This document shows positions 8,711 to 17,596 of a DNA stretch of 64,000 nt, piece after piece. Position 1 is the first letter of the stretch. The number at the start of each line of letters is the position of its first letter. The notes under the pieces were generated by a model. That model was not told the origin of the DNA. It made no database searches and saw only the letters and a list, made by a program, of their open reading frames with translations. The translations under genes were made by a program, and so were the position numbers. Source of the DNA: Streptomyces roseofulvus (GTDB lineage Bacteria > Actinomycetota > Actinomycetes > Streptomycetales > Streptomycetaceae); the NCBI RefSeq assembly GCF_039534915.1, contig NZ_BAAAWE010000001.1, positions 62,001 to 126,000 of the forward strand, given 5' to 3'.

Positions 8711-8915
8711 ATGAGCCCTGTCCTCACCGCTGTGGTGGGCATCGTCGTTCTGCTCGTGCTGCTCGGTCTCGTCGTCATCACGCGTTACAAGGTCGCCGGG
8801 CCCAGCGAGGCGTTCATCATCACCGGCCGGCGCGGCAAGCAGACCACTGATCCGACCACCGGGCGGGTGTTCACCGACAACAGCGGCCAGAAGGTCGTCG
8901 TCGGCGGCGGGTGGG
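8711..8915 (+). pseudogene. Flotillin (SPFH) N-terminal fragment
   Basis: Start ATG 8711, preceded by GAAGGGGG. The product begins MSPVLTAVVGI with one membrane helix (LLVLLGLVVIT), then YKVAGPSEAFIITGRRGK and DNSGQKVVVGGG, the conserved N-terminus of actinobacterial flotillins. Similarity stops abruptly at about 8915 where a family member would continue for over 400 residues. The rest of the gene has been replaced by unrelated sequence. Together with the NfeD tail upstream this is a relic of an nfeD-flotillin operon cut on both sides. Confidence 0.7.
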
Positions 8916-8940
8916 GAGGTCGGACAGGGGCCACCGGGCG

Positions 8941-9070
8941 GTGTCGACACCTCAGGCGCCTAACTCGTCAAGCGACGGTCCCCTGCCCGACTGGGACGCC
9001 GAGGAGGAAGAGATCGACCGGCGCGTCACACAGCTCGAAGCGATCAACAAGCATGTGACGGGAGAGATGG
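8941..9070 (+). pseudogene. Unknown protein, N-terminal fragment
   Basis: From GTG 8941 the frame reads as coding (MSTPQAPNSSSDGP, then an acidic, probably helical stretch WDAEEEEIDRRVTQLEAI and NKHVTGEM). It then runs into the 3' end of the IS5-type pseudogene at about 9070. It is probably the start of a gene lost when that IS inserted or was deleted. No family is recognised. Confidence 0.35.
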
Positions 9071-9095
9071 TTGGCCCGCCGTGCGGCCCGCTTGC

Positions 9096-9778
9096 CTATC
9101 CGGCGAGAGCAAGGTTGTGCATCCGTGCAATACCGAGCATGGCGCGGTGAACGCCGTCGCCCTTGAGGCGGCAGTCACGCAGGATCTTCCAGGTCCTCAT
9201 CCGGGCGAAGACGCCGGAAGCTCGGTCTGGCCGCGTTCGCGGCGGTGCGGGATGACGAGGCCGGTGCCCGGGTAGCCGCCGTCGGCGATCGTGAGGGTCT
9301 TGCCGACGGCTGCCTTAGCTCCGGATTCCTCCCATGCCTTGCAGCCGTTGCGGTTCCCGGCGAGCGGCCTGCCGACCACGACGACCGGGCGGGTGTCGGC
9401 GTCGATGACGACCTGGTGGTTGGTGGAGTATCGGTAGATCTTCGACTGCTCGGCGACGCCCGGGTGGGGACCAGGGTGCCGTCCACGATGAGCACGGTGT
9501 CCTTCGCGAACAGCTTGCGGGGCTGGAGCGCGAGCATCGGCCCGAGGTCGTCGATGATCCGGTCCGCCGCCGACTTCGATACCCCGAACAGCGGGGCCAA
9601 CTGCCGCATGGTCAGGTTGGTTCGCCAGTAGGCGGTGACCAGCAGGGTCCGGTCTTCCAGCGGAAGGCTCCACAGCCGGCCCTTGCGGACCGTGTCCGCA
9701 CCTGCGTGACGCAGCACCGTCACCAGCTTCCCGAAGGCGCGCGGACTCAGCCCGGAGAACGGGTCTATCCAGACACCT
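9096..9778 (-). pseudogene. IS5-superfamily transposase, multiply frameshifted
   Basis: The same HTH_Tnp_4/DDE_Tnp_4 family as the element at 6334-7207. One frame carries the N-terminus (VWIDPFSGLSPRAFGKLV, LTMRQLAPLFGVSKSAADRI, VLIVDGTLVPT). A second carries the core (IYRYSTNHQVVIDADTRPV to ADGGYPGTGLVIPHR). A third carries the C-terminus (FARMRTWKILRDCRLKGDG to HNLALAG, stop 9096). At least two frameshifts and a deletion of roughly 60 bp before the C-terminal block make it inactive. No intact terminal repeats were found. Confidence 0.8.
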
Positions 9779-9788
9779 CACGTTGCTA
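9771..9788. repeat. 18-bp direct repeat, copy 1
   Basis: AGACACCTCACGTTGCTA occurs here and again, identically and in the same orientation, at 10307-10324. Each copy sits just upstream of a short plus-strand gene that is followed by an IS110 transposase tail. Confidence 0.7.
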
Positions 9789-9868
9789 CGCACGTCCTCG
9801 AACATCGCGCGCCGTGGAAGGGCGTCTCGGTGTGCGGATAGCCTGCCCCGACAGGGGAGGTTCCATTG

Positions 9869-10084
9869 TTGAGCGAGAGCGACGCGCGCATCCTGACCGA
9901 AGGACTCATTGGCGAGTACTTGGCCGTCACCTCAGTGACGCAGCGGCACGGCAAGTTCTACGTCTTCTACAACGCCGCCGACGGGGGCGACGGGATCGGG
10001 GGGAACGTCCCTCTGGAAGTCGATCCTGCGACTGGCCAACACCGCTTCATCTCCATCGACGAGTACTTCGAGCTCAACCTCTGA
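9869..10084 (+). CDS. Small protein, possibly Imm35/YrhB-like
   Basis: 71 residues from TTG 9869, eight bases after GGGGAGG; TTG 9866 is the alternative. The pattern (ESDARILTEGLIGEYLAV at the N-terminus, VPLEVDPATGQHRFIS and an acidic IDEYFELNL end) resembles the small YrhB/Imm35-like immunity proteins, which have a similar length and a DxxTG turn before the last strand. That similarity is from memory and weak. The gene stands alone between an IS5 pseudogene and an IS110 tail; no toxin partner is visible. Confidence 0.55.
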   Translation: MSESDARILTEGLIGEYLAVTSVTQRHGKFYVFYNAADGGDGIGGNVPLEVDPATGQHRFISIDEYFELNL

Positions 10085-10099
10085 CCGGCCGCCCGCCCG

Positions 10100-10306
10100 T
10101 CAGGCAGCGCTGACCGTGAGCTCCGGCAGGGCAGGAAACGCCACGAGCTCTTCGAAGAGCTTGCGTTTCTGGAGGCAGTGGTAGATCTGGCCGATCATGC
10201 GGTTGAAGAGGTTGCGCTGGGCAGCGGCGTGCCAGTCTCTGCGGTCGCGGCGGTGCGGCCATGGGCTTTGGCGCCGGGTGAGGCGGTGATCGAGGAGAAG
10301 GCCCAG
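10100..10306 (-). pseudogene. IS110-family transposase, C-terminal fragment 1
   Basis: The frame ending at 10100 encodes DWHAAAQRNLFNRMIGQIYH, then CLQKRKLFEELVAFPALPEL. This is the C-terminal tail of IS110-type (transposase_20) enzymes. Similarity starts abruptly at the repeat copy at 10307. A second, closely related tail lies at 10738-10945. Confidence 0.6.
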
Positions 10307-10324
10307 AGACACCTCACGTTGCTA
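10307..10324. repeat. 18-bp direct repeat, copy 2
   Basis: Second copy of AGACACCTCACGTTGCTA (first copy 9771-9788). It marks the exact breakpoint of IS110 tail 1. In tail 2 the equivalent position reads AGAC followed by different sequence. Confidence 0.7.
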
Positions 10325-10386
10325 TGCCGTCAAGTCGCTGGGGTCCGGACCTCGAACAACGACGACCTCGCGGATAGCCTTGCGGC

Positions 10387-10740
10387 ATGACCGAATCGGC
10401 CCCTTTCCAGCGCTTCTTGCCAACGTGGGAACAGGTGGCCGCGCTGCGGGACTTCATCCATGGACGGACGTACGCTGCCGCGGCTACGACCATCCGGCTC
10501 AACGGGGAGCCGCCTCCCGCTCCGGGTTCTGCACTCGCACGCGTGAGTGAGGTCAACGGAGCCCTCTATGAAGTGACGTCCCAGTTGTGCCGTCGGCTGT
10601 ACGGAGAGCTTGAGAATGCTGCCCCTGGCCCCGTCGTCGATGCATCGTGGGATGCCCTCCTCACGATCACCGCAGCCTGGCGCGATGACCCCGAACTGCC
10701 AGCTTGGGTGAGCGAGCTGCTGCCAGTTCAGCGGCATTGA
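10387..10740 (+). CDS. Hypothetical protein
   Basis: 117 residues from ATG 10387. The composition is soluble and mostly helical (FLPTWEQVAALRDFIHGR, ASWDALLTITAAWRDDPELP). No signal peptide, membrane segment or known motif is seen, and the SD is weak (TAGCCTTGCGGC before the ATG). It lies 63 bp after repeat copy 2 and is followed at once by an IS110 tail on the other strand. No family is recognised. Confidence 0.55.
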   Translation: MTESAPFQRFLPTWEQVAALRDFIHGRTYAAAATTIRLNGEPPPAPGSALARVSEVNGALYEVTSQLCRRLYGELENAAPGPVVDASWDALLTITAAWRDDPELPAWVSELLPVQRH

Positions 10741-10945
10741 CTACAAGCTCGGGCGAGCCAGGGAACGCGGACTGCTCGTCGAAGAGCTCGCGCTTCTGGA
10801 GGCAGTGGTAAAGCTGGCCGATCATGCGGTTGAAGAGGTTGCGCTGGGCTGCCGCGTGCCAGTCTCCGGTCTCGCGGCGACGCCGGTAGTGGGCGTCGGC
10901 GCCGGGCGAGTGCCGGAGGGCGGCGAATGCCCAGAGACTTCTCAA
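10738..10945 (-). pseudogene. IS110-family transposase, C-terminal fragment 2
   Basis: Encodes HYRRRRETGDWHAAAQRNLF, then NRMIGQLYHCLQKRELFDEQ and SAFPGSPELVVNA. It is closely similar to the tail at 10100-10306 and breaks off at the same point. The frame has lost its stop and runs on to 10667 through the preceding gene's antisense. Confidence 0.6.
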
Positions 10946-10984
10946 TGCCAGTGTCAAGCCGTTGCGGGTGCTGTCCGGACGGGG

Positions 10985-11404
10985 TTATGTCGCTGGTTCA
11001 ACGCTCACCGCGACGGATCGTCTCCGAAGGTGAACCGCCAGAATCTCCATCTCGACGAGCGTGCCGATGAGACCGGTCTCGGCAAGTTGAGTGGTCAGCA
11101 CTCGTGCTTCACCCAGGGACAGTTCTCGCGCCTTGCGCAGGGCCAGCAGCACGGGAGCAAGGCTCAGCAAGTCTCCAGACAGGCGAAGCCTTGCCGCCCC
11201 GTGCACTTGCAGCAGAGCTTGACGAATGTTCTCGGGTGTGACGGGTCCGCTGTCTTCCTCGCACCATCCGTTCAGGCAGTCTGCGCATCGTCCTTCGGTG
11301 CCCCAGCAGAGCATGCCGTTGTCGAAGAACTGACCGACATCGCAGGTCGCGGTGCCTCCGCAGACACTGCACCGGCTTGTGACCCGTACTCCTTGCGTGA
11401 TCAC
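10985..11404 (-). CDS. Cysteine-rich putative zinc-binding protein
   Basis: 139 residues from ATG 11404. The N-terminal 45 residues contain three cysteine pairs (SRCSVCGGTATC, CADCLNGWC and a single MLCWG), a pattern suggesting one or two zinc sites. The remainder is helical and leucine-rich (LSLAPVLLALRKARELSLGE). No known domain is recognised. It stands alone between IS110 debris and the decayed transposase at 11639. The 11405-11638 spacer shows no further gene. Confidence 0.6.
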   Translation of the reverse strand: MITQGVRVTSRCSVCGGTATCDVGQFFDNGMLCWGTEGRCADCLNGWCEEDSGPVTPENIRQALLQVHGAARLRLSGDLLSLAPVLLALRKARELSLGEARVLTTQLAETGLIGTLVEMEILAVHLRRRSVAVSVEPAT

Positions 11405-12946
11405 GGGGGCTCCTCAGCGTCATCGGTCCATGCTGATGGGATCCTCTCTGAGAAGCCGACTCTCGTCGATCAGGTTTGCAATTGAGGAGAAGTCCTAACT
11501 TGATCTTTAACGTGCGTCGTCGAACGGTGCGTCGTACTAGATCACTCGGTTCGGTATCCGCCGTGCACGGAAGCGGCCTTCGTCTGGATCATGTGCTCCG
11601 ACCAAGGAACACACACGTCCAGCACGAAGGCCGTGAGGATGAGTCTGCAACATCACGACGCCCGGCGTGAGCCGCTGGCCGAACTGTCACGCTTCCGGGG
11701 CGAGTTCTACTCCTGTCTCACCACCCGTTCGGACGCCCTGTTCGAGCTCGCGGATGCGGTTCTGTGCGGCGACGGACCGGTGAGATCACTGGCCGAGCTG
11801 TCGCTGGTGGGCGAACACCGCCGCGGACACGGAGGGCTCTATGCCGCGCTCGCCCAGGGTCGCATCGACGCGGAACGGTTGCGGCAGGCTCTGACATCGG
11901 TGCCGCTGCCTCGGGCGGTCGACGGCCGGCTGGTCCTGGCCGTCGACGTCACCTGCTGGCTGCGGCCGGACGCCCACACCTCACCTCAGCGGATCCTGTG
12001 TCACACCTACGGCCGGGGCAAGGACCAGCACATCCCGGTCCCCGGCTGGCCCTACTCGATCGTCTGCGCGCTGGAACCGGGCCGCAGCTCGTGGACCGCG
12101 CCCCTGGATGCCCGGCGTCTGGCGCCCGGGGACGACACCGCCACCCTCACCGCACGGCAGCTGCGCGACCTGGTCGAGCGGCTTATCACCGCAGGTCAGT
12201 GGCAGACCGGCGACCCGGACATCCTCATCATTGCGGATGCCGGATACGAAGCACCCCGCCTCGCCCACCTCCTGCGGGACCTGCCGGTGCAGGTGCTGGC
12301 CCGGATGCGGTCGGACCGTGTCCTGCGCAGGCCGGCACCGCCGCGGGAGCCTCACACCAGGGTCCGGCCGCCCCGGCACGGCGGCGAGTTCGTCTTCGGA
12401 CAGCCCGACACCTGGGGCACCCCGAACACCGAAACCGTCACCGACACCCGCCTCTACGGCACCGCGCTGGCCCGGTCCTGAGACCGCCTCCACCCCAAGC
12501 TCACCCACCGCTCGTCCTGGGCCGCGGCCGACGGCACCCTCCCGATCGTCGAAGGCACCGTGATCCGCCTGGACATCGACCATCTGCCCAGCGCAGCCAC
12601 CCCGAAGCCGGTCTGGCTGTGGTGGTCGGGCACCGACGCGGACGCCGCCGACACCGACCGGCTCTGGCAGGCATCCTGCGACGCTTCGACATCGAGCACA
12701 CCTTCCGCCTGTTCAAACAGACCCTCGGCTGGACCTGCCCGAAGATCCCCACCCCCGAGGCGGCCGACCGATGGACCTGGCTGACCCTAGCCGCCTACAC
12801 CCAACTGCGACTCGCCCGACCGCTGGCAGCCGGCCGACGTCGGCCCTAGGAGAAACCCGCACCTGCCGAATGTCTCGCGCCGGCCCGCGTCCGCCGCGAC
12901 TTCCGGCACATCCGCCCGGCAGCCGCCTGTCCGGCCGGTGCACCGA

Positions 12947-12952
12947 AACCCT
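12947..12952. repeat. Target-site duplication, left copy
   Basis: AACCCT immediately left of the inserted element. The identical hexamer follows the element at 13769-13774. Confidence 0.75.
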
Positions 12953-13075
12953 GATGACGCTCTTTGAAATCGGCCACCCTCTGCTCAGGGGTGACCCCAC
13001 ACCTGCTCACGATTCCCCAGTCTGGAGTGACATGGCCTCCGTGGTGCAGGGGCCGGTTTGTTCCTCGGCTGATGG

Positions 13076-13573
13076 TCAGGGCTGGTTCGCGATCTGTCGG
13101 CCGAGCTGTTCGAGGAACTCCTGCAAGCTGGACGCGGCGACCTCGAAGTCGTCAGACCAGGAGGCCGTGGTGGACTTCCAAACTTGTCCGCTGTCTCCGA
13201 TCGCGAACAGATGGCCCCCGCCGTCGCTGGCGAAGACCAACGCGATCGATTCGCCGACGATCGGAGCGGGGCCGCACTCGCGGAAGTGTGCCGCCACCGT
13301 TGCTGGTGAGTGGATGAAGTACCCGTTGTCGACGTCGGGCAGGGAAGCCTCGCTGATCACCCAGTAGAGAGTGGTCAGGTCAGAGGGGATCGGCGTCAGG
13401 TCCACGAGCGCGTCCGTCGCCTGGTGGCTGTCGTCGGTTGCGAGCATCACGGTGTTGTGGCCGGGCGGGAAGCCGTGCGTCGGGAGGAAGGACTGCATCA
13501 GCTTCGTCAGCGCCACGTCGGTCTGTTCCCGCCAGGACCGGACCCACTCCGCGTCAAGCCGCTCACCAGGCAC
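13076..13573 (-). CDS. SMI1/KNR4 (SUKH) family protein, cargo of a transposable element
   Basis: 165 residues from GTG 13573, preceded by GAGGGGG at four to five bases. The C-terminal half has the SUKH pattern: YWVISEASLPDVDNGYFIHS, then IALVFASDGGGHLFAIGDSG, VWKSTTASW and a helix QEFLEQLG. SUKH proteins commonly neutralise toxins of contact-dependent or polymorphic toxin systems. Here there is no toxin nearby. The gene is enclosed by the inverted repeats of an 816-bp element, with a perfect hairpin between its start and the right end. It is intact while the host gene around it is decayed, which suggests recent arrival or selection. Confidence 0.75.
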   Translation of the reverse strand: MPGERLDAEWVRSWREQTDVALTKLMQSFLPTHGFPPGHNTVMLATDDSHQATDALVDLTPIPSDLTTLYWVISEASLPDVDNGYFIHSPATVAAHFRECGPAPIVGESIALVFASDGGGHLFAIGDSGQVWKSTTASWSDDFEVAASSLQEFLEQLGRQIANQP

Positions 13574-13644
13574 GTTTCCCCCTCGAATACGCGTGGGACC
13601 CGCCGGCGCGAGCCCGGAAGAACATATCGGAGGGGTCAGCACAA

Positions 13645-13671
13645 GGCCCGGCGACCTTCGGTCGCCGGGCC
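13645..13671. terminator. Hairpin inside the SMI1-carrying element
   Basis: GGCCCGGCGACC and GGTCGCCGGGCC form a perfect 12-bp stem around TTC. It lies between the right inverted repeat and the SMI1 start, so it could block read-through into the cargo gene from outside. Confidence 0.55.
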
Positions 13672-13768
13672 CTCACACGCGCTCTTCGCTCCCCAGATTC
13701 CCCACTCACTTCAAACCGCACCGAAGTGGAGGGAAGAGCGCCCCTGGCCGATTTCAGAGATCCTCATC

Positions 13769-13774
13769 AACCCT
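13769..13774. repeat. Target-site duplication, right copy
   Basis: AACCCT, matching 12947-12952 on the other side of the element. Confidence 0.75.
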
Positions 13775-14142
13775 CCCGTCCCGGACCCGGCAGGCCACCA
13801 GGCCGGAAGAACACCCGGCCCGCCCCACGACATGACGTCCACACAGTCCGCAAAACCGACACCGCCGCGTCCCGGAACAAGAAGTCGACGACCCCACGGC
13901 CTCGCCGCACAGGACAAACATCAAGTTAGGGACTGTCTCCTTTGAAACGTTTAGGCGCATTCCTGCTGTTGGGTGGGGTGTTCGGAGTACGACTGGCAAG
14001 GGACTCGAAGCACGTATGCCAAGCCGGCCGAGTGGGTTCCCTCCTCTTCCATCGGCATGGCTGTGCGATGCTCACGCACGCTGACGCCGTGCTCCGTGTG
14101 TTGACTGGCGTTCACCGTGCGGGGCCGGGCGTCCCCGTCCTT

Positions 14143-15501
14143 TCAGCCGGTGATCTCCTCGCTGGCGTCATCTTCGGTTGCCCAGGTGTTCGCCCGTTGC
14201 CGGGCCAGCAGAGCCGCGAGAACGGCTGCTTCTCCCGGCGTCAGATGGAGGTTCAGTCCCACCCGGTTTCCCGGGCGTAGGCGCAAGGGCTTGGGTTGGA
14301 GGCCCGGGTAGCCGGGCCGCATGGTGGCGACGAGGGACCAGGGCGCGTCAGCCGGTACGCGAGCGGCTTTGGGCCTGACCAGCGCCACCCGGCTGAATTC
14401 CTCCCAGGGGTACTCGACCTGGACGTGCCCGTACCGCAGCTTCACCCCCCGGTCGTTCACCGTGGCCTGGGCAGTGACCTTGCGCAGCCGGTGCAACATG
14501 TCCATCACCCACACCGGCAGGACCACACCGAAGACCAGGGCCACGGGGATCAGCAGAGGGTAACCGTGGCGGACGGCCGCGACCACGAGGAAGGCGCAGA
14601 CATAGCAGGTCAGCACTAGGGTGATAGTGCGGTACGCAATACCCATCCGCGGACGGTGGCGATGGGTCTGTGTGAACTCCCCGGTAGCCGAAAGGAGGTT
14701 GAGTATGTCTTCGGGTGAAGGGCGATTCTCCGGGGTCTTCTCCAAGCACGCTTCGATGAGGGCTCGCAGACCGCCGGGTACGCCGTCCAGATTCGGACGG
14801 TCGTAGGCCACCGCCATCATCGCGGCGGCGCCATCGCCAGCGAAGGCGAGATGCCCGGTCGACGCGTAGACGAGGATCGACCCCAGCGAGAACACGTCAC
14901 TGGCGGGGGAGACATCGAGTCCCTTCGCCTGCTCGGGTGACATGTACGTCGGGGTACCCATCACCTGATACGGCTCGGTGAGCACGGTGAAGCCGTTTCC
15001 CAGCGGCTTGGCGATCCCGAAGTCGATGACACGAGGGCCGGTGTCGGTCATCAACACGTTGGACGGCTTCAGGTCACGATGCACCAGACCCACACGGTGC
15101 AGGGAAGCCAGCGCGGTAGCAAGCGCGCCGGCGAGGTCACGCACCGCCCCTTCCTCCAGGGGGCCCGCGCCGCCGGACATCAGCGCCTGCAGGTCCTTTC
15201 CCTCGACGAAGACGGTGGCCAGCCAGGGGTGCTCGGCCTCAGGCGCCGCGCCCACCACGGCGGGCGTGCAGTCACCACTCACGGCTCGCGCGGCCTGGAC
15301 CTCGCGGCGGAACCGCGCCCGGTAGACCGGATCCGCGGCCAGGTCCGCCCGGATCCGCTTGACGACCACCAAGCCGTCCCGCTCGGAACTCGCCAGAAAC
15401 GCCTCCCCCATCCCCCCGGCGCCCATCTTCCTGATCACTCGGTAGGGCCCGATCGTCGAAGGCAATCGCGTCCCCTCGCCCCCATCGTCCGTCCGACCCA
15501 T
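14143..15501 (-). CDS. Membrane serine/threonine protein kinase
   Basis: 452 residues from ATG 15501, placed ten bases after AGGAGG. The Hanks-type kinase domain (about 18-290) is complete: glycine loop GAGGMGEAF, lysine in VVVKRIR, catalytic HRDLKPSNVL, DFG in VIDFGIAKP, and activation segment GTPTYMSPEQAKG. Two membrane helices follow (ITLVLTCYVCAFLVVAAV and LLIPVALVFGVVLPVWV). A C-terminal PH-like or bPH domain follows (GVKLRYGHVQVEYPWEEF), so the kinase is cytoplasmic and membrane-tethered. It has no PASTA sensor. The gene is monocistronic, with no partner phosphatase nearby. Substrates are unknown. Confidence 0.9.
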   Translation of the reverse strand: MGRTDDGGEGTRLPSTIGPYRVIRKMGAGGMGEAFLASSERDGLVVVKRIRADLAADPVYRARFRREVQAARAVSGDCTPAVVGAAPEAEHPWLATVFVEGKDLQALMSGGAGPLEEGAVRDLAGALATALASLHRVGLVHRDLKPSNVLMTDTGPRVIDFGIAKPLGNGFTVLTEPYQVMGTPTYMSPEQAKGLDVSPASDVFSLGSILVYASTGHLAFAGDGAAAMMAVAYDRPNLDGVPGGLRALIEACLEKTPENRPSPEDILNLLSATGEFTQTHRHRPRMGIAYRTITLVLTCYVCAFLVVAAVRHGYPLLIPVALVFGVVLPVWVMDMLHRLRKVTAQATVNDRGVKLRYGHVQVEYPWEEFSRVALVRPKAARVPADAPWSLVATMRPGYPGLQPKPLRLRPGNRVGLNLHLTPGEAAVLAALLARQRANTWATEDDASEEITG

Positions 15502-16094
15502 CCCCCCGCCCCCTCCTGCTCGCATGCCTCCAGTAATCAAGCCTGCTGCCTCCGCACCCCCCGCAAACATGCCGTGGCGCCTCGAGGACGCGCCTCGGCG
15601 CGGAAAAATGGGAACGGGAGCATGCGTCCCACGTGGCAGGCCCCACGTCCTCTTCGACGAGCACCGGCAGGAAGCCGACGTCCTGGCCGCATCTTTGACG
15701 GAGAACAAAACCAGCTCATTGTCCATGGGCCGGCCTGACGAATCCTTCGGACGTCTTGCTCAGCGCCGACATCCTCGAGCTCGACATCTTCGCGAGCGCC
15801 GTCCTCCTTCGCGGCGCCGGACCGCGGGGCCTCGACGGCACGGGGATGCGACGTTCGGCAGCACACGTGAGCGCGCGTCAGCACTGCCGGGCCGAGAGGC
15901 GGTCGCGGGCCCGTCGACAGAAGTCGCCCCGTCGGCAGAAGCTCTCAGCCGATCGCCGTGGGAAAGTCGGAGCGCCCCTCAGTGTCCACCGCAGGCCGGC
16001 GAGGCCCGCCCCTTCCGGCACCCGCTGGACGGCCCGCGGCCCAATCGGCTTCTCCCTCACAGCCGGCGGTGTCGGCGAAACGACGGCCTCCGAC
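15502..16094. other. Gene-free region
   Basis: 593 bp upstream of the kinase gene. Open frames here are GC-driven and show no domain, consistent start or SD. The kinase promoter should lie in its left part; no clear -10/-35 pair was identified. Confidence 0.5.
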
Positions 16095-16364
16095 TCATCG
16101 GACGACGAACGCGGAGCCCCCGGTGGTTTCCAGGGGGAGCTCCGCCGCGCCGGTGAGATGGAGTTCGGCGGAGTCGACGGGCATCAGCCGGGGGACGAGG
16201 GGAATGCGGCCCAGCAGGCGGGACTCGATGGCCGGCACCAAAGGATCCTCGCCGAGCATGAAGGTACGACCGCCGAGAGCGACGACGTCCGGGCTGATCA
16301 GGACCGCGATGTCGGCCACGACGAGCGCGAAGTCGTCCGCCCGACACACCACCTCATGCTGCAC
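16095..16364 (-). pseudogene. ROK-family protein, C-terminal fragment
   Basis: The frame encodes DIAVLISPDVVALGGRTFML, then AIESRLLGRIPLVPRLMPV and SAELHLTGAAELPLET. This is the C-terminal region of ROK sugar kinases/repressors (the P-xx-V-xLGG block and the final GAA helix). The N-terminal DNA-binding and ATP-binding parts are missing, and the frame breaks at about 16370. Confidence 0.6.
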
Positions 16365-16650
16365 CCCGTCCTCAACGTCCGGAGCTGACCGGCGGTACGG
16401 AACTTCGGCCGGGCAACAACTGGTCCGAGCTCGTCCTGGACCAAGCTGTGGCCAGCACCGACCGGCTGTAGCGCTTCCTGTGCCCCGGCGGCCGGGGCGC
16501 CAGCGCGAGGCCGGAGCTGGCGGCCCACCAGAAGCCGACAGCTGGGCACCCGTTCACTCCTGCGGGGCGGGGTGGGCGGGGGCGTGGGATGTCCGGCGGT
16601 TGCCACCGAGCTGGTGCCGGGGGTTCGCTCGCGGCGGTGTTGAGCGGGCG

Positions 16651-17156
16651 TCAGCTGGCGAGGGCTGCGAGAAGGGCGTCGGGGGCGGGCTGGGGGGTCC
16701 CCGGCAGGAGGGGGCAGGTGTCGGGGGCGGTGTAGGGGTGGCGGCGGGAGGCTGTGCGCCATCCGGTGTCTTCTTCCCAGACGACGGCGGGGGCGGGTGC
16801 GTCCGGGGTGAGCAGGACGGCGGCGCGGAGGCGGTCCTCGCGGGTCTGTTCGACGGCTGGGGCGGTGTCGGTGGTGAGGCCGGCGGTGCGGAGGGCGTCG
16901 GTGACGGCGGTGAGGTAGGTGGTGGCTGTGCGGGCGCGGAGTTCGGTGAGGGCCTGGCGGCGGACGGTGGTGCCGCAGTGGTCGATATCGGCGCCAGGGG
17001 CAAGGCCGGCCAGGTAGGTGTCCCGGTCGGTGTCGGTCAGGTGGGCAAGGCAGGCGGTGTGGCCGGGGACATGAATGCCGCGGCAGCCGACAGGATCGGC
17101 AGGGCCGGCGCCGTGGCGCAGTGCGGCCAGGCCGGGGGCGAGGGTGTGGTGGTCAT
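16651..17156 (-). pseudogene. Chimera: pentapeptide-protein N-terminus fused to DUF6292-like tail
   Basis: A natural start is ATG 17156 (MTTTPSPPAWPHC), but one base is missing near 17125, so the continuing homology HGAGPADPVGCRGIHVPGH and TACLAHLTDTDRDTYLAGL is in another frame. This is the N-terminus usual in streptomycete pentapeptide-repeat proteins (ends LAPGADIDHCGTTV). Where the pentapeptides should begin, a different protein starts (RARTATTYLTAVTDALRTAG, VVWEEDTGWRTASR), which resembles DUF6292. Both the frameshift and the fusion make function unlikely. Confidence 0.5.
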
Positions 17157-17596
17157 GGTGGTGGCTCCAGGAGCGAGGGCACTGTCGCTCACCGGGTCTA
17201 CCAGTCCCCACATCTTCCTGGAGCTGGTTTACAGAGAGCCCGCGTCCTCTGGCGGCCCATCAGGAGCTGTGCCCCCGACCTGGGGTCTCGTACGGTCGCG
17301 GCAGGGGCGGCGTACAGGACCGCAGCCCCGCCGGGCGGCGCGCCGGTCCCCGAATCCCCCGAGCGGGGCCAGCGCGCCTGCGCCATGACGCCCGCCCCGT
17401 ACCCCCAGCGGTGCGAGTGCTCGGCTCCGCAGCCTCAGCGGTCATCCGCGGCTCGCTCACCGACCGTGAAGTCGTCATGGGTGTCGCGGTGCCGCTGGGT
17501 GGGCGGGTGACCGGCCGGGAGCGTGCATCCGCCCGGCATGCGTCCCGGCCCGCGGGCGACCCAGGCGCCGCACCGTTCGGGGCCGGCAGCGCCGGC
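17157..17596. other. Gene-free region
   Basis: 440 bp between two minus-strand units. No convincing start, SD or domain was found in any frame. Confidence 0.45.

Larger units (their letters stand above)
12953..13768. mobile_element. 816-bp transposable element carrying a SMI1/KNR4 gene
   Basis: The ends are 24-bp inverted repeats matching at 21 of 24 positions: 12953-12976 begins GATGACGCTCTT and 13745-13768 read inward begins GATGAGGATCTC; both end in TGAAATCGGCCA. They are flanked by a 6-bp target duplication AACCCT, and excision in silico rejoins the host transposase frame. There is no transposase inside, only one minus-strand SMI1/KNR4 gene and a strong hairpin. It therefore resembles a non-autonomous, MITE-like element with an immunity-type cargo, mobilised in trans. 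Confidence 0.8.
11639..13929 (+). pseudogene. NF041680-type transposase, decayed and split by an insertion
   Basis: Start ATG 11639 (MSLQHHDARREPLAELSRF). The frame carries LVLAVDVTCWLRPDA, ILIIADAGYEAPRLAHLLRD and later FDIEHTFRLFKQTLGW, the acidic blocks of this transposase family. Defects: a TGG-to-TGA stop at 12479, a one-base loss near 12668, a TGG-to-TAG stop at 12847, and an 816-bp insertion after 12952. Removing the insert and one copy of AACCCT restores the frame: APKPSRPGPGRPPGRKNTRP continues to the true stop at 13927-13929. Some decay may predate or postdate the insertion. Confidence 0.8.

Noticed and set aside
13076..13573. A toxin partner for the SMI1/KNR4 protein
   Set aside because: Neighbouring genes are transposase debris and a kinase; no polymorphic-toxin, Rhs or WXG-type gene lies within the window.
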